Part shown: positions 40,203 through 50,364 of the stretch, in pieces
Numbering within the stretch: the first letter of the stretch is position 1
Layout of the letters: the number at the start of each line of letters is the position of its first letter
Assembly: GCA_000333855.2 (NCBI GenBank)
Contig: CM007341.1
Location: 663,934-727,933, forward strand
DNA from: Endotrypanum monterogeii
Lineage: Eukaryota; Euglenozoa; Kinetoplastea; Trypanosomatida; Trypanosomatidae
Direction: 5' to 3'
Length of the DNA: 64,000 bases
Made by a program: the position numbers and the translations under genes
The notes under the pieces: generated by a model
Databases searched by the model: none
Seen by the model: only the letters and a program-made list of their open reading frames with translations
Told to the model about the DNA's origin: nothing

Positions 40203-41495
40203 ATGGGCAAGAAGAAGATCGGAGAAATCCAGCGCAGCGAGGACTTCTGCATCCCCACTGGGGATAAAGAGGCGAGCAGCGCACTTCCCGCCGAAGAATG
40301 GCCCCTCCTCCTGAAGAACTATGATAAGATGAACGTCCGCTCTACTCACTTCGCACTCCTGGAGTGTGGTTGGTCTCCACTGCGTCGCCCCTTAGCCGAG
40401 TACATCAAGTATGGCATGATCAACTTGGATAAGCCATCGAATCCTAGCTCCCATGAGGTGGTCTCCTGGATTAAGCGCATATTGAAGTGCGACAAAACTG
40501 GTCACGCTGGTACACTCGATCCCAAGGTGACCGGCGCCTTGATCATCTGCACCGACCGTGCGACGCGCTTGGTGAAGTCTCAGCAGAACGCTGGTAAGAC
40601 GTACATTGGTGTACTTCGCCTTCACGACACGGTGAGCCAAAAGAAGGTGGATGCTGCTCTCCAGCGGCTTACAGGCCCGTGCTTCCAGCGTCCGCCGCTG
40701 ATCGCAGCAGTAAAGCGCCAGCTCCGCATCCGAAATATCTACTCGAACCAGCTTATTGAGTATGACAAGCACCGTCACTTGGCCGTGTTCGAGACGCACT
40801 GTGAAGCTGGTACGTACATTCGAACCCTTTGCGTCCATCTCGGCCTGATCCTCGGAGCTGGTGGTCATATGGAAGAGCTGCGTCGCATTCGTACCGGTGT
40901 GATCACCGAAAACGATCACCTCTCCACGATGCATGATGTCATGGATGCTCAGTGGCTCTACGAGAACGAGAAGGACGATACGTACTTGCGCCGCGTCATT
41001 CTGCCGTGCGAGTACTTACTGTCGAACCACAAACGCATCGTTGTAAAGGATTCTGCTGTCAATGCGGTGTGCTATGGAGCGAAGCTGATGATTCCAGGTC
41101 TCGCACGCTTTGACAACGGTATTGAACGCGATGATGTCGTCGTGCTGATGACCACAAAGGGTGAGGCCATCGCTTTAGCCTATGCGGAAATGACCACGTC
41201 TCAAATGGCATCCGTCGACCACGGAATCGTTGCGCGCAGCAAGCGTGTGATCATGGATCGCGATACGTACCCGCGTCGCTGGGGTCTTGGCCCGATTGCC
41301 GTGAAAAAGCGTTCGATGATGAAGGAGGGCTTGTTGGACAAGTACGGTCGCCCCCAGTCGAACACTCCATCGGACTGGTTCTACGTGGATTACGGCGGTG
41401 TGAAAACAAACGCCGAAGGTGTTCAGTACGGTCGTGCTCCGTCAAAGGTGAGTGGCGTAAAGCGTCACCGTGTGCCTGACTCGGATGAGGATTAG
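40203..41495 (+). CDS. CBF5: CBF5/dyskerin, H/ACA snoRNP pseudouridine synthase
   Basis: 430 residues from the ATG at 40203 (the frame three codons upstream opens with a GTG). N-terminal segments [15 protein letters not shown] and [16 protein letters not shown] are typical of CBF5/dyskerin and the TruB core. The catalytic motif is [12 protein letters not shown], with catalytic Asp106. The insert [10 protein letters not shown] and the RTL segment ([14 protein letters not shown]) follow, then a PUA RNA-binding domain at about 265-345. The C-terminus is short and charged ([11 protein letters not shown]), without the long KKE tail of yeast. It modifies uridines of rRNA and snRNA guided by H/ACA RNAs, in the nucleolus. 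Confidence 0.96.
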   Translation: MGKKKIGEIQRSEDFCIPTGDKEASSALPAEEWPLLLKNYDKMNVRSTHFALLECGWSPLRRPLAEYIKYGMINLDKPSNPSSHEVVSWIKRILKCDKTGHAGTLDPKVTGALIICTDRATRLVKSQQNAGKTYIGVLRLHDTVSQKKVDAALQRLTGPCFQRPPLIAAVKRQLRIRNIYSNQLIEYDKHRHLAVFETHCEAGTYIRTLCVHLGLILGAGGHMEELRRIRTGVITENDHLSTMHDVMDAQWLYENEKDDTYLRRVILPCEYLLSNHKRIVVKDSAVNAVCYGAKLMIPGLARFDNGIERDDVVVLMTTKGEAIALAYAEMTTSQMASVDHGIVARSKRVIMDRDTYPRRWGLGPIAVKKRSMMKEGLLDKYGRPQSNTPSDWFYVDYGGVKTNAEGVQYGRAPSKVSGVKRHRVPDSDED

Positions 41496-43004
41496 CGAGC
41501 GTGTGTTTTTTTTTTCCGTCTTCCTTAACCGCTTTCCCTACTACTGGCCTTTCATCTTCTCACTGTGTAGCACTGTGTGGTCATGTGAGTGTTTCTAGAG
41601 GAAAGGGATTATAAAAGTGTGTGTGCGTCTGTGGGTATTTGTAGGGGGTACTCGTTTAATGCAGCTCTAGAGAAGCGATGAAAGAATGGAGTTTGTATCT
41701 TGACCGAGGAAAAATATGTGCTTGCGTGTGCGCGCATTTGCACACGTTTGTTTGACCTTCCGTATTTGTGCTTTTGTGACACTGATATTAATTGAGGCTA
41801 ATACTAATCAACTTTTCTGTTTGAGCGCTGTATTTCTCGTTTCCCCTTTTCGAGTCGGTGATCAATTTTTTTTTTTTTTTAAACAGAGTAAATCACCGAG
41901 AAATCGTGGATGCGACTTCTGCGATGTACTAACGTTTTCTTTCCCTGAGAGTGCATGTGTCTATCTATGATATTCGAGTTCATTGATGCGACGTGCTCCT
42001 CACCAGGTTCATCTGTCTAAGCAAAGGATTTCACAGTTTCTAGACCTACCCAGTCAGATGGTGAGAGCAATGCCTTGTCCCTCTAACAAATCGCAGGGTG
42101 AAACGTTTTTACCGGGGCCGTCTCTCTCTGTTTGTGACAGAGGGAAGTGCGCGAGCGTGGGTAGCTGCAGATGTCTCTCAGTCTTTGTCTGTCTGTCATA
42201 CAACGGTGTAGTACCCATCTCCCACCCATTTTTTTCTGACATTGTCAACTTTGAGTGTTCTTCACGAAAAAAAAAAAAGTTTGTTCTGATCCAAGGTGTA
42301 AGCTTCCAGGTCTTTTTTTTTTGTCTGGGGCCGAAGGCGCCGGAGGAGGGCATACACAGAGAGAGGAGGCGGCGGCGGCGGCGCTATTTACTCTCGCAGA
42401 GGGTGTCAATCAATGCGGTCTGGGCGGCGACATGGGTCTGTGATCTAGTAACTGTGTGTGTACCTGTGTGTGTGTGTGTGTGCACGCCCTCCTCGTCTCA
42501 GAGAATTTCATATGACCCTTTGATTGCATTCACGCGATTGTTATTTATTTATTATTTTTGTGGAATCGGTCACTGGAGGTGCGTTACGACTCCAGGGATC
42601 TTTTGTCTTCTGTAGCGTCGCGTGGAGAGAGACCCCGGGTGGCTCGGCAGCGTGGTGCAGTACACCTAACTGGCGTGAAGAAGCAGTAGATGCACTAGGT
42701 GTTTGGCTGGCACCTTTTCCCACGTTCGGTACCCAGTTGGTGACTGACCACTATTCGAGTTGCTGGATATGTATATTTTTGACCCCTTTCTTCCTCTGTG
42801 CTTCTGCTTGTCTTGGCTTTTGTGTTTTCCCCTCTTCACACGCTGGTGGTCCAACACACAATTTTGTTTTTGTCGCACCACCTTCTTATCCCGTGCTTCA
42901 CTGCCTTCCTCCCCCCCCTGTGGTCTCTCTCTCTCTCTCTCTGTATAGTGAACACACACTTATCTCGCGAGCAATCGAGGAACAGCACCCATCTTCACCT
43001 CAAA
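41496..43004. other. 1.5-kb gene-free spacer
   Basis: T-rich runs at 41865-41880 and 42310-42320, a GGC run at 42369-42383, a TG tract near 42455-42481 and a CT-rich tract at 42925-42940, the last a good splice tract for the ATP synthase gamma ATG. No gene seen. Confidence 0.6.
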
Positions 43005-43916
43005 ATGTCTGGCAGGCTTCGTCTCTACAAGGAGAAGCTGGAGGGCTACAACCGCTTCTACTCCATCGTGAAGACGATCAAGATGGTCACCATGGCTAAG
43101 TTTCGTCAAGCGCAGGTGCGGATCAAGACGCGTGACTACACGCTTCGCTATACCGAAAAGGCTTTTAGCAAGCCTGGCCAGCTTCTTGGGGACTCGCCGC
43201 AGGCCAAAACGGTTTACATCCCTGTCATGACGAACCGTGGATCGTGCGGTGCCCTCAATAGCAACATTGTAAGGCTCATTGACAGCGTTGTCTCTAGCCG
43301 CGCCTACCTCATGCCTCTCGGAAAGAGGGGTATCGAATCCCTTTCAAAGCTGTATCCTTCTTCTTTTCGCATGGGCATCATCAACGATATGCACGAGCCG
43401 ATGCACTTCGCGTACGCTACATACGTCTGGGAAAACGCGCAGCAGCTGTGCCCCGAGGCTGACCGCGTCCACGTCATTTTCCACCGCTGTGTGAGTGCCG
43501 GCTCACAGAAGCAGTGCTACTACAACATCCCTGCGTATGAGAAGTGGAAGGAGGATCTGGTGGATGCTTCCAGCACGGAGAACCAGAAGAGTCGTTATCT
43601 CTTTGCCAACACGCTGCTCAACGAGGATGAGCAGATGATTCGCGACTTCTACGACTTCCACGCGAGCTTGGCTATCCTGAACGCCGTGTGCGAGAACGAG
43701 CTTTCTGAGCAGGCCGCCCGTCTGCTCGCTGTGGAGGGCCAGTTATCGAACATCAGCGCACTGCAGCAGAAGACCAGTTCCCTGTACAATAAGACTCGAC
43801 AGAGCAGCATTACCTCTTCACTGATCGAGATTATCTCAGCCATGACGTCGCTCGAGGGCAACTCAGCGAAGGGTGTCCAGCGGACGAACTTCTGGGAAGG
43901 TGCGCGTATGAAGTAA
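43005..43916 (+). CDS. Mitochondrial ATP synthase F1 subunit gamma
   Basis: 303 residues from the ATG at 43005, which follows a CT-rich tract closely; the longer frame upstream is spacer. The N-terminal helix (LYKEKLEGYNRFYSIVKTIKMVTMAKFRQAQ) and the C-terminal helix (about 255-300) that ends in NKTRQSSITSSLIEIISAMTSLE are the two long helices forming the rotating shaft of F1. The conserved RGSCGALNSN segment is at about 80. Length is close to that of the T. brucei protein, and no long presequence is seen. It couples rotation in the F1 core to ATP formation. Confidence 0.95.
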   Translation: MSGRLRLYKEKLEGYNRFYSIVKTIKMVTMAKFRQAQVRIKTRDYTLRYTEKAFSKPGQLLGDSPQAKTVYIPVMTNRGSCGALNSNIVRLIDSVVSSRAYLMPLGKRGIESLSKLYPSSFRMGIINDMHEPMHFAYATYVWENAQQLCPEADRVHVIFHRCVSAGSQKQCYYNIPAYEKWKEDLVDASSTENQKSRYLFANTLLNEDEQMIRDFYDFHASLAILNAVCENELSEQAARLLAVEGQLSNISALQQKTSSLYNKTRQSSITSSLIEIISAMTSLEGNSAKGVQRTNFWEGARMK

Positions 43917-44970
43917 GAGACGTGTAACGCAGTGCTTTAGTCAGCGGCGGTGCTCCCTTGACTTCCCCCTACAGTCGCTGTGCGTATCTCTTCTTTTTTT
44001 TTTTTCATCGGCAGCGCGTATCGTCCATTTGAGCGACTTTCCCGCCTGGGGGTTGTGCTTACCTCCCTTATAACACGCATGCGGTTGCCCCTGCGTCTGT
44101 AAGATCAGGCACGTTTCGAATGCCCATTTTGTTTGCACATTATCCGAGAGAAGTGCAATCTAGCACATATATGTTTTTTTTTTATTGTTAGGAATAGTCG
44201 GCGTGATGCCTCATTACGTATTGGTAGGAGCTAAAATCCCACATCCATACACACAAAAAGAAGAGCATGCGATAGTCTCTAAAGCAAAAAAAAAAGGTTT
44301 TACGTGTGCCGTCGATCCCCCTCCCGGGAAGAGTTTCGCTATGGTTTGTTTCATCCCACCACTTTCTTTGCTGAGGAGTGCGTTATGAGAGAGAGAGAGA
44401 GGAGGGGGCGGGGGAGGGAGGGGGGGAGATATCTACGCAACGTTGAGGTGGTTGTTCTGGCCGACGCGACACGCCTTCAGTGGCCTTCGTAGGGCGAGGG
44501 GTTGTCCCTACGCTACGTTGGTCGTTGTTCCGGTTCTTCGCCGACTTGCGACGGTCTTGGCCCGGGTGGTAGAAATGACGTCGGTAGAAATCGCCTCTGG
44601 CGAGAGGTCGCTACCCCCCCTTTTTTTTTCCTGTCTTGCTCTTAAGCGGGTGACACTGCGTAAGGGCTACACACGCATAGATGGAGAGGTAGAGAGGGTG
44701 GGAGGGCTGCCGCGTCAATCCGCCGCGTTCGGGGTCTAGTCACCGCAAACGCCTCCCTTTTTTTTTTTCTCTGGGAGTTGATGGCACGCCAGGGTTTGTA
44801 TGTTCTCCTTGTCGTACAGCTGGTACGTCGGCTCATCTTATATTTCTTTCCATCTTCTTCCACTTTGTGTGCCTTTTCTTTTCCCCTTTTCCGCTTTACT
44901 TCCAACCTCCTCCGTGTGGGTCTATGATTTCGCCTTCTGCCCCATCGAACTTACCATCCAATAGGTTCCA
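43917..44970. other. 1-kb gene-free spacer
   Basis: T-rich runs at 43995-44005 and 44174-44184, a G/A-rich block at 44390-44425 and T-runs at 44615-44625 and 44757-44768. The last of these could be the splice tract of S6. No gene seen. Confidence 0.6.
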
Positions 44971-45658
44971 ATGAAGCTCAACATCGCGTACCCCCGCAAC
45001 GGGACGGTGAAGCAGTTCGAGGTCTCGGACGAGGTTCTCCGCCGCGTGCAGCTGCAGGACTACCGCCTCGGCAACGAGGTAGATGGCTCCATCTTTGGTG
45101 AAGAGTTCAAGGGCTACATCTTCCGCCTACGCGGTGGTTCAGACAAGGATGGTTTCCCGATGGTTCCTGGCGTGCTCGCCTCCAGCCGTGTGTCGCTCCT
45201 GGTGAAGCGTGGTGCGATCGGCTTCAACACCTTCCGCGGCTACCAGGGCGAGCGCCGCCGCAAGAACGTTCGTGGCTGCGTGCTCGCGAGCGACATTGCG
45301 CTGTTGAACGTGACCATCTCCAAGGTGGGTGCACAGCCGATCGAGGGTGTGACTGACACCACTGCTCCCCGCCGTCTGGGCCCGAAGCGCGCGAGCAAGA
45401 TCCGCAAGCTCTTCAATCTGTCGTGCGCGGTGGAGGTGCGCAAGTACGTGGTTCGCCGCCGCGTGACCAAGAGCGGCAAGAAGGATCGCCTGAAGGCNNN
45501 NNNNNNNCAAGGTGCGCGAATCTGCCGCTGAGCGCCGTGAGTACCTGCGCCTGATCGCCTCGCACCGCCGTGCGCTGCGCCAGCGCTCTCACTCTAAGAA
45601 GCACACCCACAAGCTGCACGCCCAGCGCGCCGAGGTGGCCGCGTTCCAGAAGAAGTAG
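44971..45658 (+). CDS. RPS6: 40S ribosomal protein S6 (eS6), interrupted by an assembly gap
   Basis: The ATG at 44971 opens MKLNIAYPRNGTVKQFEV, the eS6 N-terminus, and the frame runs to ...KDRLKA at 45497. Ten N follow at 45498-45507. After the gap the reading resumes one base out of register with KVRESAAERR and ends in FQKK at the stop 45656-45658. The N block is a placeholder whose length does not fit the frame. Known trypanosomatid S6 proteins are about 250 residues; about 225 are present, so roughly 25 codons are probably missing, not a real frameshift. S6 sits at the base of the 40S subunit and is basic at its C-terminus. Confidence 0.95.
45498..45507. other. Assembly gap (10 N) inside S6
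   Basis: Ten consecutive N. The coding frames on either side are offset by one base, so the true gap length is unknown. Confidence 1.
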
Positions 45659-46391
45659 GTTGGCTTCTTGTGAATCGAGTACACAGACCGCCGGGCATCA
45701 CCGACGTGTCTTTTTTTTCTTTTCTTTCTTCCCTGATTTTTTCCCTTTATTTACTCAAAAACAAAACGCGCAGAAAAAAAGCACGACATCCATGAGGTCA
45801 AGACGTGACAGTGTGCCTTCGGACCATCAAAGTCGAAGAGCGGGACTGAGGAGGTTCAGGTGCGCACCCGAGTGTTACCCAAGTGCATGAAGGATTGCTC
45901 TTTCTTCGCACATGTGTGCTGCATTCGTACAACGATAACGCAGTGTGCAGGAAAGGCACAGGTAGGGGTGAAGGTCGAGCTTAGAGGGATCGGACTCGCT
46001 TGTATGAGGCAGGTCACACTGGCGCGAGTCGTCGCTCTTCCAGTTTTCTTCTCTCTAACTTTCCCTCTGATATTTTTTTTTTTTTGTATACATGGGTCAT
46101 TACACCAAATAACCCTTTTCCATGTCGTTTCCCTCACTCTGCTGATGTCTCTGCACTGCTCGGGACTCACCCCCAATCCACGTTCAACTCGAATCCCATG
46201 CCGCTCGGTCGCCCTCGCCACTCCCTCTCCGCATCAAAAGAAAAAAAACCCTTTCCATTTTTATTTTTAGTTCCCCCCCACGCGACCATCGCTTCCAAGT
46301 TATCGGTTTCGTGTAAGAGTTTCTCTTTGATACGCCACATCCGCCGGTCGCTGTGCCATCCTCTTCCCAAGAAAAGTCTACTCGTTCCGTC
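45659..46391. other. Intergenic, no gene seen
   Basis: 733-bp spacer with pyrimidine-rich tracts at 45710-45735 and 46070-46085. Coding-like frames in it are short and unconvincing. Confidence 0.6.
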
Positions 46392-47012
46392 ATGAAGTGC
46401 CAAACTGCAGTCGCTGTGGCCGCGGCGGCCCTATTTGTTGGCACCGCTGCTGCCGTGTCATGCAGCGAGAAGTACCCGCAGTCGGCAGCCTTTTTCGGCT
46501 CGATGGGCTGCGCGTCTGCGCTGATCTTCGCTAATTTGGGGTCTGCATACGGAACGGCCAAGTCCGGCGTCGGTGTCGCGCATCTGGGTATCCTGCACGC
46601 CGACCGCATCATGCGCGGTATCGTTCCGGTGGTCATGGCTGGTATTCTGGGCATCTACGGGCTGATTGTGGCTGTGATCATCAACGACAACATTTCAGTG
46701 CAGGACCAGTCGTACTCGTCGTTTGCGGGCTATCTGCACTTCGGCGCGGTCTTGCCGCCGGTCTGTCGTCTCTCGCGGCTGGCTTATCCATCGGCATTGC
46801 TGGCGACGCTTCTGTTCGTGCGTATGGTAAGCAGGAGAAGATCTTTGTTGCCATGATTTTAATGCTAATTTTTGCGGAGGCGCTGGGCCTGTATGGCCTT
46901 ATTATTGCGCTACTGATGAATAACACTGCCGGTAGGGTGGTGCAGGGTTGTCAGTAGGCTCAGCATGTGGTGGGAGCAATATCAGCTAGGAAATTCTCTT
47001 GATTGTTGCTGC
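46357..47012 (+). repeat. Tandem duplicate unit A (V-ATPase c region)
   Basis: From CATCCTCTTCCCAAG about 35 bp before the ATG to about 55 bp past the stop, this unit matches 48564-49219 almost perfectly. The unit begins at a pyrimidine-rich/AG stretch and so carries a possible splice site. The differences seen are one missing base in the gene and a few near the 3' edge. Confidence 0.9.
46392..46957 (+). pseudogene. V-type H+-ATPase 16-kDa proteolipid subunit c, frameshifted copy
   Basis: The sequence is identical to the intact copy at 48599-49165 up to residue 119 (YLHFGA), where one T is missing between 46747 and 46748. The frame then shifts, giving an unrelated tail and a stop after 154 codons. 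DNA after the shift is still identical to the intact copy through its TAG at 46955-46957. The lost part includes the last two membrane helices and the proton-carrying Glu163, so the product would not function. The lack of any other decay suggests either a very recent pseudogene or a sequencing/assembly error. Subunit c forms the rotating membrane ring of the vacuolar proton pump. Confidence 0.85.
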
Positions 47013-47706
47013 AGGATCCATCACGCATTCTTGGGTCGTTATTTCAAAAAGGAGAGTTGCGTTATATTTGTGGCCGTGAGTCGAAGAGCTGTGCAAGGAC
47101 GCTGCATATCTGTGTCTGTGTGCTTGCGTATTTAGCACTGTGGATGCAAGTGACAATTCCGCTTGGAAACGGTGGGGGGACATATTTTTCTTTTTTTCCA
47201 GCGGTCATGTTGTGAAGAATACGCTATGTTTGCTGCTTTTCACGTACTCCCAACCACCCTCCAGCGCGTATCTTCCATTTTTTTTTTGACGTGGTCCATG
47301 CTGACATCCGAAGTGCACTGAACACTCATGCCCACATTCAGACACAGGCTGTTCACCTTCCACCTTCTCCCATTTTCGCGGCGCACGTGTGTTCTTGTAT
47401 ATATTTTTTTGTTTGGTAATGAAGGAGTAAGAAAATGCTGCATATACCGCGCTTGGATACTCATGGCCTGTTCTCCCTCCCCCCTCTCCCCCCTCTCCCC
47501 CTCCCTCCCCACCTTCTTTGACGTCTTTATTCTTCTACCTTGTGTCACCCTGCGCACTCTCTCTTTGATTTACAGCATATACGGATCGCAGTGGTTGGAT
47601 GAGGCGATGAGAAGGAGGAGGACAGTTGAGAGGGGGAGGGAGTGAAGGGATTGACATACGGGGTAGTGAGACACGGGAATAGAGTTGTATGTGTACCTGT
47701 GTGTGT

Positions 47707-47737
<31 letters not shown>

Positions 47738-48598
47738 CTCGCCTAGGTTTGGGTGTTAATATCCACATCTCGCTGTTTTTGTATCCCTTTTTTCTCTTGG
47801 CGAAGTATTTTTCCCTTCTTTATTGAGAGGTCTTTATCGTGCTGAACTACATCTCCGTGTCTCTGTGTGTTTGTGTGTGTTTGTGTGTTTGTGTTTGTGT
47901 GTTTTTGTGTTTTTGTGTTTGTGTTTGTGTGTTTTTGTGTGGGCATTTTCCTTTTTTTTTACTTGACTTTTTACTACAATCAGCTGATACAGGCGAACGA
48001 AAGGGAAGGTGGAGAAGAGAAACAGACGAACCCCCAAATTCCCACGAGGTCAGAGACGCGAAGCGTGCCGTAATGCGATGCAGTTAGTTTGCTCGTTTAA
48101 GAGTGATATACGAATGCAATGTATTTGTCTCAATAAACACAAGTACACTCGCTCTCCGGGAGTCGTCTCATGCTGTGTGGTCCCCCAAAAGGCTGAAAAT
48201 AAAATTCCCTCGGAGAGCCTCCTCAGTGTGGAGCAGAAAGGATTTTTTTTTTCAGTCACAGGGAAGATGTGATCATAGGCGCTCCTTTTCTCAAGTGATT
48301 TCCGGTGATCCTGTTCCTCTCTTCGTGGATCGCTGCTAGGGCGTGATGCTTTGCCTAAGGTCAGTGTATGCCCTCTTTTTATGTGCAGATATCTTCTCCT
48401 TTTCTAACATTTTTTTTGTTTAACGCTTTAACTCATGGGACTGAGCATAAAATTATTGTAGCGGCTGCTTAGTCAAATACTCCTCCCACTCACACCCTTT
48501 CCACTCGTTTTACAGTTGTGTCTGCGCATATCATCCCTTCCCCCCATTGACACCCTTATACTTCATCCTCTTCCCAAGAAAAGTCTACTCGTTCCGTC
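46958..48598. other. 1.6-kb spacer between the two V-ATPase c copies
   Basis: It contains TG tracts at 47705-47737 and a TGTGTTTG-type minisatellite at 47860-47943, plus T-rich runs. No gene seen. Confidence 0.6.
47860..47943 (+). repeat. GT/TTTGTG minisatellite
   Basis: Irregular array of TGTGTTTG and TTTTTGTG units over about 80 bp. Confidence 0.9.
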
Positions 48599-49219
48599 AT
48601 GAAGTGCCAAACTGCAGTCGCTGTGGCCGCGGCGGCCCTATTTGTTGGCACCGCTGCTGCCGTGTCATGCAGCGAGAAGTACCCGCAGTCGGCAGCCTTT
48701 TTCGGCTCGATGGGCTGCGCGTCTGCGCTGATCTTCGCTAATTTGGGGTCTGCATACGGAACGGCCAAGTCCGGCGTCGGTGTCGCGCATCTGGGTATCC
48801 TGCACGCCGACCGCATCATGCGCGGTATCGTTCCGGTGGTCATGGCTGGTATTCTGGGCATCTACGGGCTGATTGTGGCTGTGATCATCAACGACAACAT
48901 TTCAGTGCAGGACCAGTCGTACTCGTCGTTTGCGGGCTATCTGCACTTCGGCGCTGGTCTTGCCGCCGGTCTGTCGTCTCTCGCGGCTGGCTTATCCATC
49001 GGCATTGCTGGCGACGCTTCTGTTCGTGCGTATGGTAAGCAGGAGAAGATCTTTGTTGCCATGATTTTAATGCTAATTTTTGCGGAGGCGCTGGGCCTGT
49101 ATGGCCTTATTATTGCGCTACTGATGAATAACACTGCCGGTAGGGTGGTGCAGGGTTGTCAGTAGGCTCAGCATGTGGTGGGAGCAATATTACCTAGGAA
49201 ATTCTCTTGATTGTTGCTG
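48564..49219 (+). repeat. Tandem duplicate unit B (V-ATPase c region)
   Basis: Partner of 46357-47012, in the same orientation about 2.2 kb downstream. Flanking DNA on both sides is unrelated, so the duplication covers only the gene plus its immediate flanks. Confidence 0.9.
48599..49165 (+). CDS. V-type H+-ATPase 16-kDa proteolipid subunit c
   Basis: 188 residues, ATG start. An N-terminal hydrophobic segment (about 5-23) is followed by four proteolipid helices: [20 protein letters not shown] with AYGTAKSG (about 31-65), [17 protein letters not shown] (80-96), [21 protein letters not shown] (115-135) and [22 protein letters not shown] (154-175), with the proton-binding Glu163 in the last. 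This double-hairpin fold is that of the c subunit of the vacuolar ATPase ring, acidifying acidocalcisomes and endosomes. The protein is longer than usual (about 160 residues) because of the N-terminal segment. This is the intact copy of two. Confidence 0.96.
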   Translation: MKCQTAVAVAAAALFVGTAAAVSCSEKYPQSAAFFGSMGCASALIFANLGSAYGTAKSGVGVAHLGILHADRIMRGIVPVVMAGILGIYGLIVAVIINDNISVQDQSYSSFAGYLHFGAGLAAGLSSLAAGLSIGIAGDASVRAYGKQEKIFVAMILMLIFAEALGLYGLIIALLMNNTAGRVVQGCQ

Positions 49220-49606
49220 CTGGTGTTTTCATGGGGGTTATGTCCTCCTGCATACATTGCACTTCTGAGGTGTTGTCGAAGCTACACTTAGGCAGGCTGA
49301 CACAAACAGGCAGATACTATCCTAACAGAGGGCAAGTCCTCTTCCCTGAAGGTGCTGCTCAGTCTTACTGGAAGTGCTTCTTATTTTATACTCTCTTGTG
49401 TATAAAGGGAAAAGAGCGGGGAGCGGGTATGGTCATCAATCTCCATCTAATCTTTGGAAGTTGTGTTGGTTGTGTTGCGTTCGTAAGTCTCGGTGTGTCC
49501 GCCCACACTTTTGTTATCGATATTTCCTGCGTATGTAAATGATGCGCTTGCGGCGTTGACGTGACTTGTGGAGGAGTAAAAGAGAGTGAGGGAAGGAGGA
49601 GATCGA

Positions 49607-49638
<32 letters not shown>

Positions 49639-49650
49639 TATATTATATTG

Positions 49651-49683
<33 letters not shown>

Positions 49684-50364
49684 AATACTGATTGCCCCTT
49701 TCTTCCGTTGGTATTAGATTCATGAGCGATGTGTACTCAAATCATTTTGTATTGCTCCTCACGCACGTGTGTCATGTCGTGCAGCTTAACGCGTCTGTGA
49801 TTGGGCGCAGATCTTGATAAAATTCACCTAGAGGAGTGAGTTTATCTGTTTTTTTTTTGTTTTCCACCTGTTTTCGTTGTTGTCTAAGCTCCTATGCGAC
49901 GATAAACGATGAGACGGGCACACACGCACGCCTAGGCTCGTCAACAAGAGCTTTTGGCAAGTTTCTGTCAAAGCACCTCTCTCCTCCTTGATACGCACAA
50001 ATCTGTACGCCATGCGCTTGATTGTTTCTCTCTCTGTTGCCAGTACTCTTTCTTATCTTGATGGCACACATTTGCAACTGGTGTAGCATCCAATATATAT
50101 CCCAGGTCGGCCCTCCCCCCTCCTCTGCATCATCTGATACGCTTTAGGGTTTCAGCTCGCGTCCAACGGGGTGTAGCTGGGTGCGTTGCCTTTACCACTT
50201 CTCCCGCCTCGCGGCATTCCTCGTCGGGGTTTTGCCGCATTAAATCACGACTGCACACGTCTCTGTAGTGTTCTCTCTTGAGGCCATTGACTACTTCGAT
50301 TTTTCACTTTGTCACCAACGTTCTACTTACAGGCTTTGGCTTTCCCAGGGTTGTGTGCGCCGTT
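49166..50364. other. 1.2-kb gene-free spacer with a palindromic repeat
   Basis: It contains a large AC/AT/GT inverted repeat at 49607-49682, and CT-rich tracts near 50020-50035 and 50265-50280 upstream of the GAA1-like ATG. No gene seen. Confidence 0.6.
49607..49682. repeat. Imperfect palindrome of AC, AT and GT runs
   Basis: Left arm is (AC)n followed by (AT)n, the centre is a TATTATATTATATTG-like segment and the right arm is (AT)n followed by (GT)n. The arms are reverse complements, so it could form a long hairpin or cruciform. Confidence 0.9.

Noticed and set aside
42798..43004. Extension of the ATP synthase gamma frame
   Set aside because: Low-complexity Leu/Ser sequence over a CT-rich splice tract; F1 gamma begins at the ATG at 43005.
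45498..45507. Real frameshift in S6
   Set aside because: The offset coincides with an N block of arbitrary size and the protein is too short by about 25 codons, so a gap is the better explanation.
46392..46957. Programmed frameshift in the first V-ATPase c copy
   Set aside because: The tandem partner is in a single frame with one extra T and there is no slippery heptamer at the site; deletion or error is simpler.
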